Of a DNA stretch of 64,000 bases, positions 33,800 through 46,500 are shown piece by piece. The position numbers and the translations under genes are program-made. The stretch is taken from positions 186,001 through 250,000 of the forward strand of contig QYAI01000054.1 of NCBI GenBank assembly GCA_003988855.1, written 5' to 3'. Below the pieces are notes generated by a model. The model searched no databases, was not told the origin of the DNA, and worked only from the letters and a program-made list of their open reading frames with translations. Numbering within the stretch: position 1 is the stretch's first letter; the number at the start of each line of letters is the position of its first letter. Source of the DNA: Arachnopeziza araneosa. Its lineage: Eukaryota; Ascomycota; Leotiomycetes; Helotiales; Arachnopezizaceae.

Positions 33800-34964
33800 C
33801 TATCGATCATGATGGCGGTGGCGGTGGTGATGCCTATGCCTCTGCCTTTCCTCGTCCCTAAGCGAATTTCGTCGGGACTCTTTATGTCTGTGTCTTCTCT
33901 CCCTATCATCATCATCTCGAGATCTTCTCCGCTCAAATACTCTCCGATCATCATCTCCAGATCTCTTTCTTTCATAGCTCCTACCGTCATCATCGAGCCT
34001 AAAATTCTCCAGGCCCTCATCATCATCTTCTTCTACACCTCTCTTCCGCTTCCTTCTCCTCTCTCTCCTCTCTCTCGCCTCAAACTCCTCCAACTCTCTT
34101 AAGTCTTTCTCTCTTTCTTCTCTCCATTTCTTCCTCTCCTTCTCCACCTCTCTCACTTTTCTTGCTCCTGCTTTCATCATAGCCAGAGGATCACTACTCA
34201 CAATCCTGTCTTGCTCTCTCTGCTTCTTCCTTGGATCTTCATTACCCCAGACATCTTTCCCTGGTACCTCCACTTCATCATCCTCTTTTATCTTCCCACC
34301 TTTCTCATACCAAGGCGTTTCGCCAAGACTCTGTTTAAATCCTGCCGCATTACTAAATCGCATCGTGTATTGATCTTCCAGCTCTTTATTCTTCCGTTCT
34401 TTCTCTTTTTCTGCTTCTGCATTCTTCTCCCTCATATCTCCCCTCTTGGGTTTCTCTTGTGGAAAGAGAGAAATATGCCCCTTCTCATCCATCAACGGTG
34501 CTTCCTTACCTGTGGACTCTTTTCTCAGCACCAACTGCTTATCCATATTGGCCCTATCCTCTGCCTGTTCTCTAACGACACGCATTTCGAAATCCGTATC
34601 ATTCTCGCCTGCTTTCTTCCTCCGCTTTTTTTCACGCCCATAATTCCTCTCGTCTCTCGACGTTTGGGGAGAAGCGGGAACATCTTCGATGGCTAGCGGG
34701 GTGGGAATCTCGCCCCGGAGTATCTGCATGCGTCGTTCTGCGTCAAGAGCTTGCATGCGCTCTTCTTCGGCCGCCTCCTTAGCAGCGGCGAGAGCTTCAT
34801 CTTTGCGGACTTTCTCGATGTTGGCTGTGTTGTAGACATTCCAGGATTTCTTGCCTAGCAGGTGACTATTTAATGATCAGCATTGCTTTGACATGTTCTT
34901 GTTATTATTAAACTTGAAAGAGACATGAAAATATCTGGAGTTCATGGCTAACTTACAGAGGCAT
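33800..34964 (-). CDS. LENG1-like protein with N-terminal CIR_N domain
   Basis: Two exons: 34964-34957 (only 8 nt, ATGCCTCT) and 34865-33800, with a 91-nt GT..AG intron; 357 residues. The join gives MPLHLLGKKSWNVYNTANIE, then KVRKDEALAAAKEAAEEER, the CIR_N motif found at the start of LENG1, CIR and related splicing-associated proteins. The rest is highly charged: a helix around residues 95-150, the conserved-looking segment FKQSLGETPWYEKGG, and a C-terminal third of Arg/Glu/Asp repeats (RS/RD-like) ending in a His-rich tail. LENG1 homologues are associated with spliceosomal or nuclear complexes; a nuclear role is likely here, but the exact function is unknown. An in-frame open stretch runs upstream of the start (see findings). 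It is divergent from Sec18. Confidence 0.8.
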
Positions 34965-35378
34965 GATGGGCACCTTGAATTCGTGTTTATTGATCTGCAC
35001 AAAGAAGTCAATGTCGAGGCTGAGAGGCTGAGATTGAGCCTGAGTCTGAGCAAGGGTGGCGGCGTTGACCTCAAACCCAAAGCTCGCCCTTGTCAAACCA
35101 GACAGAAACAACAAACGCAACAGCCAACCTAGAGATTTCATTTTGCGCACATTTTGGAGAAGATCAACAAACAACTGCCAGTTCCTTTATTTACAAAAGA
35201 AGCTTATCTGTCCTCTTTCCATCGAGTCATTCAAAGGACACTTTAGCGGCCACTCGCCACAAACGACGAGGCTGCCTAGATTTTATGGATTGAACACCTG
35301 GCGTTTGGAGACTTCATCGTACAATTATAGCCAAAGAAAATAGACGGGTCTACACCAAAAACGAGCATACCATACGAT
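34965..35378. promoter_or_regulatory. Divergent promoter between LENG1-like gene and Sec18
   Basis: The two genes fire away from each other across 414 bases. The minus strand of the first 180 bases is open in frame with the LENG1-like start codon and contains an ATG at 35141 followed by a hydrophobic segment. No TATA box is obvious. Confidence 0.45.
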
Positions 35379-37963
35379 ATGGATCTCAGAAATAACCTAT
35401 TCGGCCAGGGACCGAGAGCGGGGAGGCAAGCGGCGGGGTATCAACGACCTCCACAACCTCCGCCAAGAGATGATACACCCATGGCGGGCGGATATGATGA
35501 TCCAAGAGGGAGCTATGGAGCTCCTATTTCATCCCCGGGCAGGCAAATGCCCACACGCCCAGCTGTTGGGAGACAGCTGCCACCGCAACCAATGTCTCCA
35601 GCGCGGAGAGTTCAATTGAGGATTGCAAAGGTTGAGGACAAGACGCTCGCAAATCAATATATCTTTGGGAATCTGTGAGTTGCAGCAATCTGCACGGTGT
35701 GGAGCTCTGCTAACTCTTACAAGGTGCGCTGTAGCACCTCAAGACTTCCCTCCGTCTCGAGACGGTACCGATCTCTACATAATACTTAATGGCAAATTTG
35801 TCATTACTGCAAGACCACTCTCTGGTTTCCCGCCGGGATGTATAAGCTTGTCGGATCCGCAACGGACATGGTGCGATGTTGGAATGATGGATCCCATAAT
35901 CGCCGAGTCATACGACCCATTCTCTCAAGGACCTAGTACATATCTCGGCGCTCTTGATGTTGAAGTTGGTTTTGCATCCGTGAAGAAGTTTACCGAAACA
36001 CCATATGATCAAGATATCCTGGCTGATGTCTTCACTAAACAATTCGAGAACCAGATCTTTGCTCCAGGCCAGAAGATTATCATGGATTTCAAGAATATTC
36101 CACTGCTGTTTACGGTGAAAACGGTACAGTTAAGCGATTTTAAAATGGAAAAGCAGTCGGCCGCAGCGCCAACGACATCAGCATGGTCATCGAGGGGTAT
36201 TCTGATCAACCAGACTACAATCACATTTTACAAAGATGCGAAGTCTCCTATCAAGTTGAAGGGCTCTGCAAAGCGGCCGTCCGCGAACTCTATTATCGCT
36301 CCTGATTTCAAGTTTGAAGACATGGGTATTGGCGGTCTAGATACGGAATTCAGTGCTATCTTCCGAAGAGCGTTCGCTTCTCGTATCTTTCCTCCTGGCT
36401 TGATAGAGAAATTGGGTATTCAGCATGTTAAGGGTATTCTGTTATATGGTCCACCTGGAACAGGAAAGACTTTGATTGCGAGACAGATTGGAAAAATGTT
36501 GAACGCAAGGGAACCGAAAGTTATCAATGGCCCTGAAGTACTGAATAAATACGTTGGCCAGTCTGAAGAGAATATTCGTAAGCTCTTTGCAGATGCAGAA
36601 AAAGAATATAAAGAGAAAGGAGATGAGAGTGGTCTTCACATCATTATCTTCGATGAGTTGGACGCTGTATGCAAGCAAAGAGGCAGTGGAGCTGGTGGTG
36701 GAACTGGCGTTGGAGACAGTGTGGTCAACCAACTGCTATCGAAGCTTGATGGTGTAGACCAATTGAACAACATTCTTATGATTGGAATGACTAATCGTAT
36801 GGATATGATCGATGATGCTTTACTGCGTCCGGGTCGTTTGGAGGTTCACATGGAGATTTCGCTCCCCGACGAGAGCGGAAGGGCTCAAATTCTCAAGATT
36901 CACACCTCAAAGATGAGAGATAACAATGTCATGGACCCAGATGTTAATGTTCTCGAGCTAGCTCACCTGACGAAAAACTTCTCAGGTGCCGAGATTGGGG
37001 GTTTAGTGAAGTCCGCTTCGTCCTTTGCGTTTAATCGCCATGTCAAGGTAGGAACTGTAGCAGGAGTGAGTGACGACATTGAGAACATGAAAGTCAACAG
37101 AGGAGACTTCATGAAAGCTCTTGATGAAGTCAAACCTGCTTTCGGTGTATCGGAAGAAGAACTTGAGACCGCCATGAGTGCCGGCATCGTCCACTTCAGC
37201 CCAACCATCGGCAATATCCTCAAAGACGGTCGTCTCTTCGTTGACCTAGTCAAAAACTCTGCTACGACCTCTCTTCTTTCCGTTCTCCTCCACGGCCCCC
37301 CAGGCTCTGGCAAAACCGCCCTGGCAGCTCGCATAGCCAAAGAATCCGGCTTCCCCTTCATCAAGCTCGTCTCAGCTGAAAACATGGTCGGATTTAGCGA
37401 GATGGCTAAGATTCAGTACCTCAATAAAGTCTTCACCGATGCGTATAAATCACCTCAGAATATCGTCGTCGTAGACAATATCGAGAGAATCATCGAATGG
37501 GTCCCAATTGGCCCGCGATTCTCCAACCCAGTCTTACAAGCCCTAATGGTTCTCCTCACCAAACAACCTCCATCTGTAAGCCTCCAATCTCTACTCTAAC
37601 CTTTTCCATGTGACTAACCTTCCCTCACAGCCCCGCCGTCTCCTCATCCTAGGCACTACATCTCAGCGTTCGGTCCTCCGCCAACTCGACCTTCAGCCCA
37701 TCTTCAACCGTGAACTTGCTGTCCCTAACATCCAAAATCACACTGAGCTAGCATCCGTGCTACGTGAAGTACAGGCCTTCGACAACGAAGGCGATCTCCG
37801 GAGCTCGCTGGAGGAGCTGCAGGAGTACAGTGGCACGGATCAGGTCGGTGTGGGTATCAAGAAAGTGCTGCTTGCAGTGGGTGAGGCCAAGCAGGAGGAG
37901 GGAAATGTAGGGAGTCGGTTTGCGGAGGTTGTGGCGCAGCAGATAGTTGCAAGTAGAGATTAG
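35379..37963 (+). CDS. sec18: Sec18/NSF vesicle-fusion AAA ATPase
   Basis: Three exons, 35379-35674, 35724-37575 and 37631-37963 (introns of 49 and 55 nt); 826 residues. After a Pro/Gln-rich N-terminal extension of about 75 residues come the NSF N-domain (about 76-280), the D1 AAA domain with Walker A GPPGTGKT near residue 342 and Walker B HIIIFDELDAV with the second region MTNRMDMIDDALLRPGRLEV, then D2 with Walker A GPPGSGKT near residue 624 and VVVDNIERI in place of a strong Walker B acidic pair. A catalytically active D1 and an ATP-binding but weaker D2 is the NSF pattern. The hexamer disassembles SNARE complexes with alpha-SNAP (Sec17) after membrane fusion in all secretory steps. Length and order rule out Cdc48/p97 and Pex1/6. 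Confidence 0.95.
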
Positions 37964-38292
37964 ATTTAGTTGTTGTAACATCTATCACAAAATAGCGTTG
38001 TTTTAAATGCTCTCACACATTGAATAAAATCCAGATTTGAAATTTCCATTCGTTGGTTCGTGATTCATTACAATATATTACTGTACTGAAGGACATCCTG
38101 GTCCCAAAGTGCCTATCTCCCATGCTGTTTCTGAACTACACTTTCACTCTGATGCAATTTTCAACACCGTACAATGCAAAACAGGGTATTTTCCATCACA
38201 AACGCCATCCATGCAAACTATAGACAATGAAATCACCGAATCACACAATCTAGCCTTCTCGAACTCTATCCTCCCTAACAAGGATGACTTCC
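37964..38292. other. Convergent 3' region
   Basis: The gap between the converging ends of Sec18 and the 1,150-residue gene holds both 3' UTRs. I see no other feature. Confidence 0.45.
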
Positions 38293-41200
38293 TCATCCTT
38301 CAACAGTCGATCCGAGGTACATCGCTAGGTCCTCGTCATTCATCATCTTCTTGGCCAACTCGAATGCTACTTGATCAATGGGTAACAGCTCTTTGACATT
38401 TCCCCCTTTGTCAGTTATCCAATTCTGAAGGAGGATTTCTCCGGCAGCGAGAAATTCTTCAATGGTTTCATCATCTACGCTCTGCTCATCTTCAATAAAA
38501 GAATATTCCGAGTGTATTGGAGATGCGGTAAGTACAGTGCGAAGGTGACTGGGTTTCTTTGGTGAGTATTTGGTAGCATTGGCTTTGGCTGCGGAAACCG
38601 AAGGGTGCTCTAAAACGGCAGTCGATTGTAGATTGTGAATCTCTCCAAGTGGTTCCTTCCTAGCTTGAGCTATACTGGCTCTCTTGGCCTGCTTCCAGTC
38701 CTCAAACTCCTGCTTATCAGCTGCCTCTTCACGCTTCCTGGTAGCCTCTTTCTCCTCTGGAGTTCTCGACCGGGTCCAAGGATTCTCTCTCTGAAGTATG
38801 TATCGTGGCTTGGGAGTCTCATTGACTGGAGTGATCTCGTTCACTGACGAGTTGTCAGGATTAGTTTCAGTCCAGATTCGAGTCTCGCCTATGAAGGAAG
38901 TCGAAGTAGCCTCAAGTGATGCATTATCAGGATTAGTCTGATTTGAATAATGAGTCTCGTTCACTGAAAATGAATCACGATTCAGCTCCGAACCATCTCC
39001 ACGGTATGTCGTCTTACCGGCTGCTACAGTCTTGCGTGCTTGTTCTGACTTCTCGAACACTCTACCTTGTTGACGCTCCAAAGCCATCATTCTCTCGCGT
39101 TCCTCTCCTCTACGAGCTGCACGCTGTTTATCCCAAGCAGCTTTGTTGACGCTCTTTTTTTTATAGTATTCAGCCTCGAGGATAGCACATTCTTCGACTG
39201 TCTTGCCCTGCTCGTACCATTGGTTTTGCAAGGTCCATATTCCAGGTGATCTTGATTCAAATGGATTGAAGTTTGGATTATTTGGATCTGGAGTCATAAC
39301 GGTCTTATAATTGGACCAATCCATCTCCTCCTCCATGGTGGCAAAGGGTCCTGGATTTTTGAGAAAGGGTGGTCGTTCTTGCACATCAGCGCTCCAAGTG
39401 ACTTTTTTCGGCTGAACAACCTTTCGAGCTAATGGGCTCTGTGAGACCTCCTCCTCCTCCGTGTCTGACCCGGAACTGTAATCAGGAACCGTGAAAGTAC
39501 CTTCGTGGTTATCGATATGTCGGTAATCGTAAGTTTCCTCTGCCTCTTTCCGCTGCGCCGCCTTCTTCTTCTCTTGCTGCTTCCGTAACTCCTTCTTGGC
39601 CTTTGATAGCGCCAGCTTAACTTCAGCAGCGCCTCGTTCATGCATGGGAACAAATGGTTTTCCTTTTGAAGACGCCTTTCGCTCGCTCTGTGATACCTTG
39701 GATTTGAAGGACGTTTGTGTGCGACGTGCAGTTGCTGTTTTTGGGGTAATACCTCGGCCGTTTACACGAACAGGCTTCAAGGGTTGGTAATTAAGATCTA
39801 AATCTTGCTTATTAGTAGGGTCAGTCACAGCAGCTTGCTGCGAGCCGGCGAAGAACTTGACAGGCGATGCAACGATATTCTTGACCGTTGAAAATAGTAC
39901 CCAGCGAAGGGACTCTTCTCGAGGAGTCACCGGAGGTAGAACTACGTCTTCACCATCGGACTCAGGCATCGACTGGCCCTTGTCACTATGTGACGTGGCA
40001 TCCACGTCAGTATCGGGACTGCCATCGCTGTCAGATGGAGTATCGGGAGGCTGAGCGTAGGTAGAGGGCACGCTTCGTTGACGAATGTTAGTGGGCATGA
40101 GTCTTCGCTTGGCAGGCTGAGTTTGCTCAGGAGGGTTCAAAGTTGCACTGGATGAACGGTCCCCTCCAGTGGCATCAGGAGTGTGGGTATCGGTATCAGT
40201 CGTTTGCTCATCCGTATGATTAGCTGGCATGTTCGCCGCTTGACCCGAAGACTTTGGATCCTCAAGGAAAGCAACGAGATCTTCAGAATCTGGAAGAGTC
40301 TTCGAGGGGTTACGTGTTGCAAAGTCAACAACAGTACGCAAGGCATCTATAAGTAAAGAATCGGTCAATATAATCTGTTTGTGGCCAGACATTGCAGAAA
40401 ATTGCACATAAGGAATACTGGGGATTTGAGGAGATTTAAAAATCTGGCTTTTCGTACTCTTGGCCAAAGTTGAACCAATGGTCGACTTCTGTAGAAAAAT
40501 ATTGTTAGCGTTGAACTTGTCGATTGCTTCATGATTGCACTAACCTTGGTAGCTTTTTGGATTGGGGTAGGGATGTTATATGGTTTTCCCGCCTTCCTAC
40601 ACGCTACTTCTTTCTTCTTTTCATTTTCCAAATAACGAGACATCCATTTAAGATCCTTATTCTGGCTATATTTCGCTCTGTCTTGCGCTTTTTCCATCAT
40701 CTCATCATCAGATTCAAGCTCTTCATCATAGCCAGGGAAACCGGGCAGGACCATCTTAGGTTTCTTTATTTGGCGCTTAGGCTCGTTCATGCGCTGAGCC
40801 ACAGCTGCCTCGACATCAAGTCCGTCAGCTGAGGTTATTCGCGAAGCAGCCTTTGTAGCAGTTTTTTGATAATTGGAGGAAGTTCTGCGGTTAGCAGATG
40901 TTGGACGTGTATTTGAGGATGCAGTCGAGGACGAAGGCCCTGGTGGAGGAGAGTTTTCATTAACTTGGATCCGACTAGGTCCGCCGAGGGAGTTTTGACC
41001 TGGGTGATATCCATGGTCTAGAGGAGTCCGCATTCCAAACGGAGCAAACGGTTGGTATGTGTGAGCCGATGTGTGGTTGTATACTTGCTCGGCATTGGTA
41101 TTGCCAGACGGTGTGAAGGACTTGTTCAATGTAGATAGAGGTGATTGAAAGAAAGGTGTTGAATGCATATTTGGTAGAGCGTTACGCTTTACAGAACGCT

Positions 41201-41801
41201 CATCAACATCGCTTCCACCGGATTTAGATGTTTGAATGCGACCTCGCTTTCCAAGTACAGATTTAGGTGTCGTAGTCGAGAGTCTACCAGTTCGGGAAGT
41301 TCTAACAGGTTGATCGTCTTCAGCGTCCGCATCAGAAGTTTCTTGCTGCGGAGCTCCGGTTCTGCGAGTAGTTCTACGCGTAGATGAACCAGGCGTTTGA
41401 TGAGGAGAAGTTCCTGGAGTCTTCTTGGACGGTCGGCTTGTAGGTTGCTTCTTGATGGCATCTGCTGGGGTCGGGTGCCAACGCGATGACGTAGCGCCAG
41501 AATTCGATAGAGGCGCAATAAATGGAGGAGAAGTAGAACGCGAATCTGCCTCTGCAGGAGGGGATTCTGATCGGGACTGTTCAGGTTGTGGAGAGACTGA
41601 CGGAGATGTCGTGTCGGGCGCGGCGTATGTTACAATCGACTGAAGATGGGCACTGGCAGCAGAATCTCCAGCTGGCTCCACAGCTGGCTCCTCTTCCTCT
41701 TCTTCCTTTTTCTTGGGCAACTTCCGAGTCCTCCTGAAGAAAGGGCTCTCGAGGGCTTGAAGGCCGCCGGGCGATACCCCTTGGTTGCGGGTGCGAACCA
41801 T
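38293..41801 (-). CDS. Large disordered basic/acidic protein of unknown function
   Basis: Two exons: 41801-40545 and 40488-38293, with a 56-nt GT..AG intron; 1,150 residues. The start MVRTRNQGVS is the first true ATG (upstream extension needs a TTG) and sits in an AAAATGG context. The protein has a Ser/Pro/Thr-rich N-terminal half with a glutamate run and basic patches, several bipartite basic NLS-like stretches, and a more ordered part after about residue 700. That part includes charged helices (AEVKLALSKAKKELRKQQEKKKAA), a motif EEEMDWSNYKTVMTPDPNNP followed by GIWTLQNQWYEQGKTVEECA, and near the C-terminus a helix with IEEFLAAGEILLQNWI and QVAFELAKKMMNDEDLA. No catalytic domain is visible. 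Nuclear location is likely from composition. I do not recognise the family; the Trp-containing motif and the C-terminal helix are the best handles for a homology search. Confidence 0.75.
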
Positions 41802-43594
41802 TTTGGCGACGCTCCTCAGACTCAACGCCTGTCGCGGGCCAAATGGTTGGGGGTCTTGAAATTGTAGTTGTTTGAATCTTGCTTGCTTAGAGAATAATGT
41901 TTAGTGAGTTTTTGAGATGTTGTCGTTGGGCGCGATGTGATCAAGATGGAATCGTGGTCGGGTTGACTTGGATGCACGTCCACGTCCACCTCGAAAATAA
42001 ACGTTTGAACCACGCTAAGCATATTCGGTCTAGTGTGAAAACTAGTGCGGCTCACACAGCAACCATGTTGATACAAGCTAAAATATTGGCAGCCCCCTCA
42101 AGCTCATGTCTCTCATAGACCTGAAATAAATTTCCAACCGTGCAGACTCACCTTGGAGTTGAACTGATATAAGAAGTTTTCCTGCTAATGTATATCAATA
42201 TTCTACGGTTGTACATTGCACAACTGTCAAATTCGATAAGAAAGCTTGAACAAAGTTATCTCAAACTGCACGATCCTTTTACAACTCTTAAAAATATTCT
42301 ACCTTTCGCAGCAGCTCCTAGCCAGCTAGACCGTTGAAACTCACCTCTTCACTCATCCCTGTTTTTGGTTATTTGAAAGAAGCTAAACCCGGTTTCCAGT
42401 TTTGCCAATAAAACTCTAGCTGGTGTGTCACTTCCAAGCCCTATGCTCCTTATCAGTTACCCTTCCTCGACCTTGCGCAAAAGAATAAGTTCTCAACCGA
42501 CTCTGTAATTCTGACGCTTGGTCAACTAGTTTAAATCCTCTTTTGCTGTCTCGTCCTTGGAACAACGTCATCTAGAAGGAATCTCCTGCCTCGATTCTCA
42601 TAATCCGGACTGTGATACCCCCCATGCTGCAAGTCAAATGAGAAGCCATCTGCTCTTCAAATGGGGAGACAAGAAGACCAGGCGTTTCATACACTTCCTC
42701 AGAAGGTTCGACCCAATACACATCCAATCAAAGCTCGCAATAAAAAGTCGCTAAGAGGCCCTCAAAGTATGTCAATACTAGACAGTAGAACCCAAACTAA
42801 ATAGCACTCCTGTAAAGGCAGTAAGGGCACCATGAGTGCGTAAGTTCTATCACTGATGCTGCCTGTCTCATGCTCCTAGTCAAGATATATATTCTCGAGG
42901 ATCGAGTACTCTGTGGAGAAACAGGTTGAGAGGAAAGATCGACTGCAGAAAGGAATATTGTCGAACTTGGCTTCTGTGAAATACAAGTTCCACTTTGATT
43001 TTGGATTATGCTTAACATATGAAGATAGAATTGGTGAGGGTATATTGTTTGGGATAAAAGTGTTTGGATTGGTGTTGGCTCGTTGACAAGACCTTCTTTC
43101 GCTCTTGTTTTCGATTAGCTTAATTAAAAAGTCAAACAGGAACTTGCATGAATAGCTTTGATTTAGGATTTTCAAAGCACTTTTAAGGCTGTGCTTGTAA
43201 TAGAATTGATAAAGGTAATTATATATTTAGATTCAGCCATGCTCTCATACATATTTTACAGTCATCATCCATCCATTTTTGGCCCTCCGCACTCCAATGC
43301 CAACCTACCATTCCCATGTACCATTCATGTGATGTAATTACTTCCATTATCTCCCTCAGTATCGTAAACATGCTACCCGTTCCATTTAGACGCCATTGCA
43401 CCACCTATGCAAGCAGATCAAGAGACTAGCTCATCTCAACGCCCCATCCATCTCTGTCGCTCGCTCTCCTAATAAGCACAAGAATCGAAAGAAGCAGAGA
43501 AAGACTCGAACGCCATTTTCTATGCACAGTTCCACGCCGATGAGCAATGACTGTCGAGAAATTATATTGTGTCATGAACCTTTTTCCACATCCA
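41802..43594. other. Intergenic region between unknown gene and hybrid kinase 3' end
   Basis: About 1.8 kb with the promoter of the 1,150-residue gene at its left end and the 3' UTR of the hybrid kinase at its right end. Only short scattered frames occur. I see no RNA gene or repeat. Confidence 0.45.
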
Positions 43595-46500
43595 TTACTT
43601 ATCACTCACTTCCTCTAACTTCCCCTTTCCGATAGGGTCAAGCAAATCGCCCATTATTGTGCTTAACGCTTTAAAATCCACAGGCTTGGTGATATAATCG
43701 CTAAATCCCGCATCTTTGCATTTGTCAAGAACATCCGCCATGACATTGGCTGATAGGGCGATGATGGGCATTTTTGGGTGCCGTTCTGACTTCTCCCATT
43801 GTCTAATCTCACGGCAAGCTTGGTAACCATCCTTGTTTGGCATGTGGAGATCACACTTTCGGAGCTGTTAGTATAAGGCGTGAAATAGAAATGATAAAAG
43901 GTCTTACGAGTATAAGAGAGAAGTGCCCATAATCATTTCCAAACACCTTATCAGTACACTCCACTCCATCCATTGCCAATTCAACCCCCACGCCCACTTT
44001 ACTGAGGAATTTTAATAGAACCTTCTGATTTGTAGCATTGTCCTCCACCAGGAGGACTCTATGTCCTCTATTTCCCAGGCGCTTCCCAATGTCTAGATAG
44101 CTTTGCCTCTGGGTGGCAATCTGTTGCTGAGCAGTGAAACGATTGCGATCAGTACTTAAATAGCGCTCCTTTTCGGGGTCAAAGATGACAGCGAATCGGG
44201 AAGGCTTCACAGGCTTATAAATAAAAATGACTCTGTTGTCTTTCGCCAATTGATCATAGTCGTATGCTGACGACAAGTTCTTGACTTCTTGTCTTTGTAC
44301 TGGATCTGACAATACAACGATGGATGTTTGCGTCAGGGTGATAGTAGCAACGATTTGCTCCATCAACGAGACTATCTCCTCTGCCGAACCAACATTGAGT
44401 ACGATATGCGTGAAGAGGATAGGATCATTTCCACCAATCATCTCCCGAGCTTCGGAAACGGATGTGAGAGCGGTAATCTGGTGAGGCACATCTTTCGGCA
44501 ATGTCATTTCAATATGTTGAGTAGTAGCTTCCCGGCTGTGAGTTTGAGGGCAGATGATGAGGATGGAGTACATCGGTGGGCGGAAATGTTTCAGACCTGC
44601 GGAGCTACCACCCTCTGTACTCTCTTGTGATGTAGTAGTGTTGGACTTCTGTAGAGCGTTGGTAGGAGTAGGAGTAGTAGTATTACCATGAGGAGACGTG
44701 ATCGGTGGCGTGGAGTCTGTCGAAGGATGTCGGTCAGGTAAAGCGAGCTTCATAGAAGCCTCCCCACTCATTGACCGTGCTGCTTCTCCAAAATACGCAA
44801 GGTTTTGAGTGATTGAAGAAGCCGAAGAGCGGTGAGTTTGATGTGATTTTGTTGAGTGTAATGACGGTGCAGAGCTACCAGAAGATATCACAGTCGGCGA
44901 AACGGTACCCGATTCAGTTCTTGGACTATATTCGCCTGGTGACTGGAGCAACTTCTTTGCGATAGCAGGGTTTCCGCCAGCATGCTTAATTGCTCGTGTT
45001 GCGGCTTCATTCGAAATTGAAGATCTCATAGACGATCTGGTTGACGGAGGAAGTGTTGCGGCAGGAGTGCTTGGAGGATTTGGCTGGTCATCTGCAGTAG
45101 GCAGACCGAACTTTGCGCTGAAGGTAAAAGTGGAGCCTTTACCGGGAACAGCAGTGCCTTCCATCGTTCCACCATGAAGCTCAACCAGCTGTCGAGATAT
45201 AACAAGACCCAAACCAGTTCCACCGTGAGTTCGAGTGCTGCTTGAATCAATCTGGCTGAATGGCTTAAAAATAACCTCAGCTTCTTCTTGGGTGAAGCCA
45301 CGACCAGTATCAATGATTGAAAATTCGAGAACAACCTCATTTTCAGCACACTGTGACGTCTCTTCGGTCAAGACTCTGCAGCGACTAAAAACTTCCCCCT
45401 CGGTAGTAAATTTGATTGCGTTTCCAATCACGTTAAGCAGAACCTGTCGAATTCGGAATCTATCGCCTTTGATCATATCTGGCACCTCTGCATCAACAAC
45501 ATAGTTGACTTCCAAATGTTTAGTAATGGCAATGGTCGATACCATATCATTAACTTCCTCGACTAAAGATCGAGAATGAAACCAATCATATGAGAGTTTC
45601 ATCATACCTGCATCAGCTTTCGCGAGATCTAGAATATCATTGATGATATTAAGAAGACCTTCTGCGCTTGACGCAATAGTGTTGCAATAATCCATCTGCT
45701 CATCATTGAGAGGAGTATCTTGCAGGAAGCTAATCATACCAGAGATTCCAATAAGAGGGGTTCTGATCTCATGTGACATATTGCTTAGGAATTTACCCTT
45801 TGAATCCATGGCTTCTTTAAGTTTCATCTCCAATAGTTTATGATCATTGATATCTGCGCAAGCACCAAACCATGAGCCATCCCCGGTACCGAGATTGATG
45901 TTATCGACTTCAACACAACGAACTAGGTGCCAACGATAATCTCCGGATTTAGAACGCAATCGAACTTCGGTACTGTAAGAAACACGCCCTTCACTATCTT
46001 TATCAACCTTAATAACACCATTTCGTGTGAGTTCAGTGAGATCTGCGGACGAATATTCATAGACTGATGTGCTGCTCGAACTAGTGCTTCTGGATAAAGA
46101 TGGATATACTCCTTTGATTGTGGTTTCTGTTGGTGCCTCTGAGACATTTCCAGATTTGTTCGAAGATTTCCCACCAGATGATGTTTGAGAAAGCATGCGA
46201 GTGGGCTCGGAAGACTTCTTGGAACCGGGCTGAGAAGGTGTTGGCGGTAAACCAAACGGAATATGGCATTTAGCAAGATCCTCAGGATGCACGTAATCCA
46301 TGAATCCTAGGCCAAGAGCATCATCAAATTCCTGTCCGGTATATGAGAGCCACTGTTGATTGGCAAATGTTACCCCGTCCTCTTCAGTTGCAGAGAAGAT
46401 AATCTGAGGTATAAGATTGGCAAGCTGTCTGTGCTTGGCCTCGGATGCCTCAATCTCTTCCTGCCTGGCCGCTTTGACTTCCGCAACATGCTGATCGTGG

